A stretch of DNA of 21,233 nt from an uncultured Anaerococcus sp. (GTDB taxonomy: Bacteria > Bacillota > Clostridia > Tissierellales > Peptoniphilaceae), in assembly GCF_943912385.1 (NCBI RefSeq), contig NZ_CALTTY010000022.1, forward strand, positions 1-21,233, written 5' to 3'. Shown here in pieces: positions 15,347 to 21,233 of the stretch. Each line of letters starts with the position of its first letter. The stretch's first letter is position 1. Both the position numbers and the translations under genes were made by a program. The notes beneath the pieces are model-generated. The model ran no database searches. It worked only from the letters and a program-made list of their open reading frames with translations, and had not been told where the DNA came from.

Positions 15347-15905
15347 ACAAGATGATTTTATAGACAAGGTCTTAATTGATGAAGAAAGTCTGGACCATAA
15401 GATAAGGCAACTTGCAAAGACTTTAAATGAACACTACAAGGATAAGGGTGAGTTAATCATGGTTTGTATCCTAAAGGGTTCTGTTATGTTCATGGCTGAG
15501 CTTGCCAAGCATTTAAAAATAGAAGTCAAGATGGAATTCATGTCTGTTTCATCCTATGAGGATAACACTTATTCATCAGGAAATGTTAAAATCTTAATGG
15601 ATCTTGACACTGATATAAAGGATAAGGAAGTCTTAATAGTAGAAGACATAATAGACACTGGTTTTACCCTAAAGAAGATAAAGGAAACACTTCTAAGAAG
15701 GGAACCAAGAGATCTTAACATCATTACCCTACTTGATAAACCAGAAAGACGTGAGGTTGATTTAAAACCTGATTTTACAGGTTTTAAAATACCAAACGAA
15801 TTTGTAGTAGGCTTTGGTCTTGATTACAACCAATTATATAGGAATCTTCCTTATATAGGCATTTTAAAAAGGTCAATTTACGAAGATATAGATGAGATGA
15901 AATAG
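15336..15905 (+). CDS. hpt: Hypoxanthine phosphoribosyltransferase
   Basis: Salvages hypoxanthine and guanine to IMP and GMP using PRPP. 189 residues. The PRPP-binding loop IVEDIIDTGFTL is at 101-112. CILKGSVMFMAEL (44-56) is the conserved N-terminal loop, and YRNLPYIGIL near the end is typical of bacterial Hpt. ATG 15336 lies six bases after GAGG (15326-15329). ATG 15333 is an alternative. It overlaps tilS by 11 bases, the classic coupled tilS-hpt pair. A terminator begins at its stop codon. Confidence 0.94.
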   Translation: MRIEQDDFIDKVLIDEESLDHKIRQLAKTLNEHYKDKGELIMVCILKGSVMFMAELAKHLKIEVKMEFMSVSSYEDNTYSSGNVKILMDLDTDIKDKEVLIVEDIIDTGFTLKKIKETLLRREPRDLNIITLLDKPERREVDLKPDFTGFKIPNEFVVGFGLDYNQLYRNLPYIGILKRSIYEDIDEMK

Positions 15906-15927
15906 GTCATTAGGCCTATTTTATTTT
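15900..15927 (+). terminator. Terminator overlapping the hpt stop
   Basis: AAATAGG (15900-15906) pairs with CCTATTT (15915-15921), followed by TTATTTTG. The left arm includes the hpt stop codon. Confidence 0.65.
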
Positions 15928-15948
15928 GTAGGATGAAAGGAGATTTAG

Positions 15949-16440
15949 GTGGAAAATTTTGATAAGATTATACTAATCCTTTACGGAGCCATTACCATAT
16001 TTTTTATGTATAGGATTTTTAAAAAATCTAAGGATAAAAAAATGCTAGGAGCAAATGCTAAGGCATTTAAAAGACCAATCACATCCATGGAAGTTATCTT
16101 ATTTTCAATCCTAGTTGTAGTCGGAGGGATAAACATCGTAAACGGTTACAAAGTAGGAGATAAGTATTCAATAATGACTGCAGCTGTGATGATTATTCTT
16201 GCGATAGTCTTTATGGTATTTAGCCTGTCTAAGCTATATATCGCTGAAAATGGTATGCTTTTAAATATGGGTTTTGTATCCTTTAAAGAGCTTAAGAAAT
16301 GGGGTTTTGATACTAACAGAGGCGACCTTGTGATGGCTGTTAAAAAAGACGGAAACACCAACCGCGAAAGTATCAAAGTAAAAAAAGAAGACATTGAAGA
16401 GATAAACGGACTAATAAGAAAGTATAAACTAGGTAAATAA
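15949..16440 (+). CDS. Small membrane protein, DUF5673-like
   Basis: A protein of 163 residues of unknown function. A membrane helix at ~7-22 is followed by two more at ~48-66 and ~74-96. A cytoplasmic C-terminal domain (~97-163) contains KWGFDTNRGDLVMAVKKDG and resembles PH-like DUF5673 proteins; I give that family name with moderate confidence. It starts with GTG at 15949, supported by AAGGAG (15937-15942) six bases upstream. It stands between hpt and coaX, where ftsH is normally found. It has a terminator before it and a promoter-like pair after it, so it may be a single-gene unit. Confidence 0.75.
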   Translation: MENFDKIILILYGAITIFFMYRIFKKSKDKKMLGANAKAFKRPITSMEVILFSILVVVGGINIVNGYKVGDKYSIMTAAVMIILAIVFMVFSLSKLYIAENGMLLNMGFVSFKELKKWGFDTNRGDLVMAVKKDGNTNRESIKVKKEDIEEINGLIRKYKLGK

Positions 16441-16442
16441 GC

Positions 16443-16471
16443 TTGAAAAAGAGCCTATCTACACGTATCAT
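16443..16471 (+). promoter_or_regulatory. Candidate promoter of the coaX-dusB-greA-lysS operon
   Basis: TTGAAA (16443-16448), 17 bases, TATCAT (16466-16471). Both hexamers match 5/6 at ideal spacing. It lies three bases after the preceding stop and 32 bases before coaX. Confidence 0.6.
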
Positions 16472-16502
16472 ATAAGAGTTAAATTAAGCAAAGGATGATT
16501 AT

Positions 16503-17294
16503 ATGTTACTGGTTATAGATATAGGCAATACAAATACCGTAATTGGTATTTACAAAAATGAAAATTTAGAGGCTAGATTTAGAGTGGCAACTGACTTGAA
16601 AAGCACCAGCGATCAATTGGTTGCTACTTTATTTAATATGTTCTTAATACACGAGATAGATCTAAAGGAGATAAGAGATACCATCATATCCTGTGTTGTT
16701 CCAGATGTTTTATACAATTGGCAGTCAGCAAATAGGAAGCTTTTTGATAAAGAAGCAAGGGTTGTTGACTATGATACTTATACAGGGATTACAATTGACT
16801 ATGAAAATCCTAGCGAAGTAGGTGCAGATAGGATAGTAGATTCTGTAGCAGCTTATGAAAAATACGGAGGACCTTCCATAGTAGTGGATATGGGAACAGC
16901 CATTACTTTAGATGTAATTACATCTGATGGGAGATACCTAGGTGGCTCAATTGCACCGGGTATTAGGATAGCCCAGGATGGTCTATTTGGAAAGACTGCT
17001 AAACTACCCAAAATTGAGCTTAAGGAACCTACTACTGCCATAGCAGAATCCACATCAGAGGCCATAAATGCTGGTATAGTTATAGGCTATATTGGTATGA
17101 TTGATAAGTTAATAGAAACTATAGAAGATGAAATAGTCGAAAGGCTTGGCATTGAAAAAAGCGAAATAAATGTTATAGCCACTGGTGGTTTTTCAGAGCT
17201 TATTAGCCAGTCTAGTAAGTATATAAACACTATAGAGCCAGATCTTATGCTTGAGGGCTTAAGGGTAATATATGACAGAAACAGTCAAAACTAA
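16503..17294 (+). CDS. coaX: Type III pantothenate kinase
   Basis: Phosphorylates pantothenate in the first step of CoA synthesis. It is the CoaX form, which needs a monovalent cation and is not inhibited by CoA. 263 residues. The ASKHA phosphate motif is DIGNTN (6-11). NPSEVGADRIVD, IVVDMGTAITLDVI and GGSIAPGI are the family signatures. AAAGGA stands seven bases before the ATG. dusB begins inside its last 23 bases. There is also a thematic link to the CoA-disulfide reductase encoded earlier in the window, though the genes are far apart. Confidence 0.95.
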   Translation: MLLVIDIGNTNTVIGIYKNENLEARFRVATDLKSTSDQLVATLFNMFLIHEIDLKEIRDTIISCVVPDVLYNWQSANRKLFDKEARVVDYDTYTGITIDYENPSEVGADRIVDSVAAYEKYGGPSIVVDMGTAITLDVITSDGRYLGGSIAPGIRIAQDGLFGKTAKLPKIELKEPTTAIAESTSEAINAGIVIGYIGMIDKLIETIEDEIVERLGIEKSEINVIATGGFSELISQSSKYINTIEPDLMLEGLRVIYDRNSQN

Positions 17295-18270
17295 CCCCAT
17301 AATGTTAGCACCACTAGCAGGTGTTACTGATGTAGCTTTCAGGATAGTCTGTGAGAGAAATGGCTGTGATAAGACCTTTACGGAGATGGTATCTGTAAAT
17401 GCTCTTGCATATGATAATAAGGCCACGGATGAAATTATGTTCATATCTGATAAGGAGAAAAATGCTAATATTCAAATTTTTGGATCAGATATAGATAGGA
17501 TTAAAAAAGTGGTAGAAGAAAAAATCAACCCCCTATCAGGGATTAAGGAAATATCCTTTAATATGGGTTGTCCAGCTCCAAAGATATTTAATAACGGAGA
17601 AGGATCAGCCTTACTAAAAGAGCCTGACAAGGTTTATAAGATAACAAAAGCCCTAAAGGAATCCACTGATAAGGTAGTTAATATAAAATACCGTCTGGGT
17701 GTTGATGACAATACTATAAATTATATAGAAAATGGCCTAGCTATGGAAGAAGCAGGAGCTGATTATCTAATTCTCCATGCTAGAACTAGGAAGGCTATGT
17801 ATCAAGGCCATGCCGACTGGCAGGCTATAAGAAATTTAAAGGAAAGTGTAAGAATACCGGTAATAGCTAATGGAGATGTCTTTACTCCGGAAGATTATAT
17901 GGAGATTATGAAGGTAACTAAGGCTGATGGGGTAATGATAGCAAGAGGCGCCATGGGCAACCCCTTTCTTTTTAAATATATAAAAGATTACCAAGAAAAG
18001 GGGACTTACGAAAAAGTCGAATTTGATCAAATAATTAATCAGATAAAAGACCACTATGACCTGGCTCTTAAATTTAAGGACGAAAAACAGGTTATAAATC
18101 AAATGAGAAAGCATGTTGGCTGGTATATCAAGGGTCTTTATATGTCTAGTGACTATAGGGACCGAGTAAATAAGATATCTACAAGCGAAGAAATCTTTGC
18201 CTTGTTGGATGAATATAAAAAAGTTTTAGGTGATTATAATGACAGAGAAAAAAGAAGTAATATTAACTAA
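17272..18270 (+). CDS. dusB: tRNA-dihydrouridine synthase B
   Basis: An FMN enzyme that reduces uridine to dihydrouridine in tRNA. 332 residues. The barrel begins with MLAPLAGVTDVAFR. Catalytic Cys100 is in FNMGCPAPK. HARTRKAMYQGHADW is the FMN/tRNA region, and VIANGDVFTPED and MIARGAMGNPFLF bind the FMN phosphate. A helical domain follows from about residue 250. It overlaps coaX by 23 bases and greA by 32 bases. The dusB-greA-lysS grouping is common in Firmicutes. Confidence 0.94.
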   Translation: MTETVKTNPIMLAPLAGVTDVAFRIVCERNGCDKTFTEMVSVNALAYDNKATDEIMFISDKEKNANIQIFGSDIDRIKKVVEEKINPLSGIKEISFNMGCPAPKIFNNGEGSALLKEPDKVYKITKALKESTDKVVNIKYRLGVDDNTINYIENGLAMEEAGADYLILHARTRKAMYQGHADWQAIRNLKESVRIPVIANGDVFTPEDYMEIMKVTKADGVMIARGAMGNPFLFKYIKDYQEKGTYEKVEFDQIINQIKDHYDLALKFKDEKQVINQMRKHVGWYIKGLYMSSDYRDRVNKISTSEEIFALLDEYKKVLGDYNDREKRSNIN

Positions 18271-18712
18271 GGAAAAATTAGAGAAGCTAGAGGACGAGTT
18301 AGAATATTTAAAAACAAAAAAACGTCCTGAAATGGCAGAAAAAATTAAGATAGCAAGAAGTTTTGGTGACCTTTCAGAAAATGCTGACTATGATGAGGCA
18401 AAAAATGAGCAGGGTGAAGTTGAATCAAGAATCATGAAGATAGAAGACATGATTAGAAATGCCAAGACAATTGAAGTAGTTGAAAACTCTGATGTAGTGG
18501 GAGTGGGAAATACTGTAACCCTTTATGATGAAGAATTTGATGAAACTATTGATTATATAATCGTGGGGACTGCTGAGTCTAACCCACTTGAAGGATATAT
18601 ATCTAATGAAAGTCCAGTAGGGGCAGCCCTTATAGGCCGAAAGGTTGATGAAAGGGTAGAAGTAGAGACTCCCAATGGAAAGATGTATTACGTAGTTAAG
18701 AATATAAAGTAA
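18239..18712 (+). CDS. greA: Transcription elongation factor GreA
   Basis: Rescues backtracked RNA polymerase by stimulating transcript cleavage. 157 residues, standard length. The N-terminal coiled coil (~1-75) carries the acidic tip in SENADYDEAKNEQ. The C-terminal FKBP-like domain contains NPLEGYISNESPVGAALIGR. ATG 18239 follows AGGTGA (18228-18233) by five bases. It begins inside dusB, and lysS starts nine bases after its stop. Confidence 0.95.
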   Translation: MTEKKEVILTKEKLEKLEDELEYLKTKKRPEMAEKIKIARSFGDLSENADYDEAKNEQGEVESRIMKIEDMIRNAKTIEVVENSDVVGVGNTVTLYDEEFDETIDYIIVGTAESNPLEGYISNESPVGAALIGRKVDERVEVETPNGKMYYVVKNIK

Positions 18713-18721
18713 GGAGAGAAA

Positions 18722-20617
18722 ATGGCTGATAACACACAAGACTTAAATGAAATGCTTAAGATCAGAAGAGAGAAACTCCATGAACTTAAGGAAGAGGGAA
18801 GAGACCCTCATCACATTGTAAATTTCAAAGATAAGGTAAATTCCAAGGAGATAAAATACAACTTTGACTCCTATGAGGATAAGACAGTAAGGGTAGCTGG
18901 TAGGATACTTGCTAAAAGAGGCCATGGAAACATGAGCTTTATGGATGTGCAAGATGAGTCTGGCCAAATCCAAGTTGTAAACCGTAAAAATGTTATCGGC
19001 GAGGACTTTAAATACATTAAAAAATACGATATAGGTGATATAATCGGGGTTGAAGGAAGGGTATTTAAGACCAACCAAGGTGAGATTTCTATAGAAGTTA
19101 AGGAATCAAACTTATTAACCAAGGCCCTACAAATGCTTCCAGAAAAATGGCATGGCTTAAAAGACCCAGACCTTAGGTACAGGCAAAGATATGTAGATTT
19201 AATAGTAAATCCAGAAGTCAAAGATGTCTTTGTCCAAAGATCAAAGATTATTTCTGCTATTAGAGAGTTCTTAGATGGCAGAGGATTTTTAGAAGTAGAA
19301 ACTCCAATCTTAAATACAATAGCAGGAGGAGCTACAGCCCGTCCTTTTATAACCCACCACAACACCTTAGATATTGATATGTACCTAAGGATAGCAAACG
19401 AACTTTACCTAAAAAGGTTAATTGTTGGTGGTTTTGACAAGGTATATGAAATAGGCAGGATGTTTAGAAACGAAGGTATGGATGCAACCCATAACCCAGA
19501 ATACACCGCTATGGAACTATACCAAGCCTACGGCGACTATGAAGATATGATGGATATCACAGAAAACATGGTTGAATATATAGCAAGGAAGGTAAAGGGA
19601 ACAACTGTCGTAGAATTTGACGGTGAAGAAATAGAATTAAAGGCTCCTTGGAAGAGGATGACCATGATTGATGCTGTTAAAGAGCATTCCGGTGTAGACT
19701 TTAACGAAATTAAAACAGATGAAGAAGCAATTGCCATAGCTAAAGAAAAGGGTGTGGAAGTTAAGGAAACAAGGGGAGAGATAATAGCAGAATTCTTCGA
19801 CGAATTTGTAGAAGATAAGCTAATCCAACCAACCTTTATCACCGACTATCCAGTAGAAATATCCCCACTTGCTAAAAGGAAAAACGACGATAAGGATCTA
19901 ACTTATAGGTTTGAAGCCTTTATATCAGGTGCAGAAATCGGTAATGCTTTCTCTGAGTTAAATGATGCTGAAGACCAAAGAGAAAGGTTTGAAGACCAAG
20001 TTAGAAAAAGAGAAGCAGGCGATGACGAAGCCCAAATGATGGACTACGACTTTTTAAATGCCCTAGAAGTTGGTCTCCCACCAACAGGCGGCCTTGGTAT
20101 AGGTCTTGACAGACTAATTATGATCCTAACAGGTCAACACTCAATAAGAGACGTCCTACTTTTCCCAACAATGAAGCCAGTAGGACATGATAAAAAAGAT
20201 GATAGTAAACAAAAAGTGGCAAGCATAGATGAAGACGAAGTAGTAGATTTTTCTAAGGTTGTTGTAGAAGATGTCTATGAAGATGTTGACTTTGAAACCT
20301 TTACTAAGTCAGACTTCAGAGCTGTCAAGGTAAAAAACTGCGAAGAGATTCCAAAATCAAAGAAACTTCTTAAGTTTACCCTAGATGACGGAACAGGTGA
20401 AGAAAGAACAATTCTTTCAGGAATCAAGGCCCACTACAATGCAGAGGACCTAATAGGAAAAACCCTACTTGCAATTGTAAACCTTCCTCCAAGAAAGATG
20501 ATGGGTATTAACTCAGAAGGAATGATAATCTCAGCCATTCACGAAGAAGAAAGCGAAGAAAAACTAAACCTAGTAATCCTTTCAAATAGGATACCAGCTG
20601 GGGCAAAAATGTATTAA
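18722..20617 (+). CDS. lysS: Lysyl-tRNA synthetase fused to a C-terminal Trbp111-type tRNA-binding domain
   Basis: Class II LysRS that charges tRNA(Lys). 631 residues against about 490-505 for the usual bacterial enzyme. The anticodon-binding OB fold lies at ~54-130. Motif 2 is FRNEGMDATHNPEYTAME (248-265) and motif 3 is GGLGIGLDRLIMILTG (~454-470). The catalytic part ends near residue 490 (LLFPTMKPVGHD). A charged linker (491-522) leads to a second OB fold, 523-631. KSDFRAVKVKNCEEIPKSKK, ERTILSGI, NLPPRKMMGINSEGMI and the final IPAGAKMY match the MetRS C-terminal / Trbp111 domain. The reading frame is continuous, so this is a true fusion. The ribosome binding site GGAGAG lies just upstream of the ATG. 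Confidence 0.95.
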   Translation: MADNTQDLNEMLKIRREKLHELKEEGRDPHHIVNFKDKVNSKEIKYNFDSYEDKTVRVAGRILAKRGHGNMSFMDVQDESGQIQVVNRKNVIGEDFKYIKKYDIGDIIGVEGRVFKTNQGEISIEVKESNLLTKALQMLPEKWHGLKDPDLRYRQRYVDLIVNPEVKDVFVQRSKIISAIREFLDGRGFLEVETPILNTIAGGATARPFITHHNTLDIDMYLRIANELYLKRLIVGGFDKVYEIGRMFRNEGMDATHNPEYTAMELYQAYGDYEDMMDITENMVEYIARKVKGTTVVEFDGEEIELKAPWKRMTMIDAVKEHSGVDFNEIKTDEEAIAIAKEKGVEVKETRGEIIAEFFDEFVEDKLIQPTFITDYPVEISPLAKRKNDDKDLTYRFEAFISGAEIGNAFSELNDAEDQRERFEDQVRKREAGDDEAQMMDYDFLNALEVGLPPTGGLGIGLDRLIMILTGQHSIRDVLLFPTMKPVGHDKKDDSKQKVASIDEDEVVDFSKVVVEDVYEDVDFETFTKSDFRAVKVKNCEEIPKSKKLLKFTLDDGTGEERTILSGIKAHYNAEDLIGKTLLAIVNLPPRKMMGINSEGMIISAIHEEESEEKLNLVILSNRIPAGAKMY

Positions 20618-20634
20618 AGAATACGCTAATTATG

Positions 20635-20669
20635 AAACTGGGGTTTGTAATAAATCCCAGTTTTATTTT
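20635..20669 (+). terminator. lysS operon terminator
   Basis: AAACTGGG (20635-20642) pairs with CCCAGTTT (20656-20663). GTTT/AAAT extends the stem inward with one wobble to about 12 pairs, and a T-rich tract TTTTATTTTT (20661-20670) follows. Confidence 0.9.
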
Positions 20670-20744
20670 TATAATTGGAGTAATAGAATTATTAAGCTAT
20701 ACAATAAAATTAATTTTAAGAAAAATAAATATTAGATAATCTCA

Positions 20745-20776
20745 GGCGATAGAAATAAAAAACTCTATTGTCTTTT
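20745..20776 (+). terminator. Hairpin with T-tract upstream of the IS110 element
   Basis: GGCGATAGA (20745-20753) pairs with TCTATTGTC (20764-20772), two wobbles, followed by TTTT. It could be a second terminator after lysS or lie within the insertion-sequence end, whose boundary is not visible. Confidence 0.4.
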
Positions 20777-20784
20777 AGTACCAT

Positions 20785-20828
20785 AAATAGTGTAAGAGAG
20801 AAAGTAATTTCAATCTTGCACTATTTTT
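20785..20828 (+). terminator. Second hairpin with T-tract just before the candidate bridge RNA
   Basis: AAATAGTGTAAG (20785-20796) pairs with CTTGCACTATTT (20815-20826) with one wobble, ending in a T run. It would shield the following non-coding RNA and recombinase from read-through, or it may be part of the element's left end. Confidence 0.45.
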
Positions 20829-20829
20829 G

Positions 20830-20835
20830 TATAAT
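20830..20835 (+). promoter_or_regulatory. Candidate -10 box at the IS110 left end
   Basis: A perfect TATAAT with no good -35 in this context. In IS110 elements a promoter is known to be completed when excision joins the right end to the left end. A lone -10 near the left end fits that, but the element boundary is not determined here. Confidence 0.35.
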
Positions 20836-21000
20836 GAAGAAGTAGTATGACGAGTCGGTTTTAGGGTTAAAATATCCGTCATAAAAACTGTCATCTACCT
20901 CTTCATTATTCATATTCGGTTAAGCAGGTTGGGCAAAACGTCCGTGTCACGAGCTAAAATGAGTGTAATGGTGCAGGTAGGAACTACAAATTAAAAGAAA
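20831..21000 (+). ncRNA. Candidate IS110 bridge (seek) RNA
   Basis: The non-coding stretch before the recombinase has the size and position of an IS110 bridge RNA. ATAATGAAGAAGTAG (20831-20845) pairs with CTACCTCTTCATTAT (20895-20909), 14 of 15 positions. Inside, TATGACG (20846-20852) pairs perfectly with CGTCATA (20877-20883) around a 24-base loop. GTCAT (20890-20894) can compete for the same strand by pairing with ATGAC (20847-20851), extending the outer stem. The second half (20915-20985) is more GC-rich, with TGGGC/GTCCG and CGTG-T-CACG possibilities, but I see no single convincing fold there. Loop assignment as target-binding or donor-binding is not possible without the element's right end. 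Confidence 0.5.
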
Positions 21001-21012
21001 GATGGTAATAAA

Positions 21013-21233
21013 ATGATATCTATAGGAATAGATATAGCAAAAGAAAAGTTTACAGTCTGTGCACTAGAACAAGGTAGCAAAATCATTTGGAAGCCTTTTG
21101 ATGTTCATCTTAAGAAAACAAAAGTAGAAGAATTTTTAAAGAAACTAGATACTTTAAATAAAGAAGTAAAAATAGTTATGGAAGCAACAGGTAAATACCA
21201 TCTTCCAATCCTCTATGAATTAAAAGACAAAGG
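21013..21233 (+). CDS. IS110-family transposase (DEDD recombinase), cut by window end
   Basis: The first 73 residues of an IS110-type serine-plus-RuvC-like recombinase. MISIGIDIAKEKF begins the DEDD RuvC fold with Asp7. VMEATGKYH carries the second acidic residue, Glu57, in the hallmark EATG context. The rest, including the C-terminal Tnp20 serine domain, lies beyond the window, so intactness cannot be judged. The ribosome binding site is weak (GAAAGATGG). The long structured non-coding region before it supports the IS110 group proper, in which the guide RNA precedes the gene. Confidence 0.88.
   Translation, partial: MISIGIDIAKEKFTVCALEQGSKIIWKPFDVHLKKTKVEEFLKKLDTLNKEVKIVMEATGKYHLPILYELKDK

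Noticed and set aside
20773..20864. TTTTAG shared by the left flank (20773-20778) and the candidate bridge RNA loop (20859-20864) as guide-target pairing
   Set aside because: Six bases of AT-rich sequence are expected by chance, and the element boundary is unknown.
1..21233. CRISPR arrays, tRNA or rRNA genes
   Set aside because: No regularly spaced repeats and no cloverleaf or rRNA-like stretches were found in any gap.

Overview
The window looks like chromosome from a low-GC, Gram-positive, non-sporulating anaerobe of the Tissierellia/Peptoniphilaceae type (Anaerococcus-like). This is inferred from AT-rich intergenic DNA, strong AAGGAG-type ribosome binding sites, U-tract hairpin terminators and Firmicutes-style gene order (ftsK-pgsA-[insert]-recA; rqcP-divIC-tilS-hpt-...-coaX-dusB-greA-lysS) without sporulation genes. 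I could not run a search, so the genus is a guess.

Layout. 1-465 is a gene-free leader with a strong hairpin, a 16-bp palindrome and a structured 5' UTR. It leads into a YjiH-type membrane protein (466-1833) with its own terminator. 2025-4072 is a redox/sulfur operon: a consensus promoter, a textbook ArsR/SmtB 12-2-12 operator, an ArsR regulator whose start codon is problematic, and a CoA-disulfide reductase fused to a rhodanese domain. 4339-7179 holds ftsK and pgsA.

7200-10830 is an AT-rich insert between pgsA and recA. It carries a lactococcin 972-like bacteriocin system: a secreted precursor, a hairpin terminator, an FtsX/MacB-like bacteriocin-associated permease, its ABC ATPase and a second terminator. 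A small four-helix membrane protein with its own promoter follows. recA (10906-11961) and dinB (minus strand, 12106-13140) converge and each has a terminator.

13212-20617 is a dense housekeeping run: rqcP, divIC, tilS and hpt, then a small membrane protein where ftsH usually lies, then coaX, dusB, greA and lysS. Many of these genes overlap by 8-32 bases, which indicates translational coupling. The lysyl-tRNA synthetase carries an unusual C-terminal Trbp111/MetRS-type tRNA-binding domain. The window ends in the first 73 codons of an IS110-family DEDD recombinase (from 21013). About 180 bases of highly structured non-coding DNA precede it and fit a bridge (seek) RNA.

Most worth a second look: the candidate IS110 bridge RNA, the LysRS-Trbp111 fusion, the lactococcin 972-like cassette with its internal terminator, and the ArsR gene that has a perfect operator but an in-frame TAA where its start should be.
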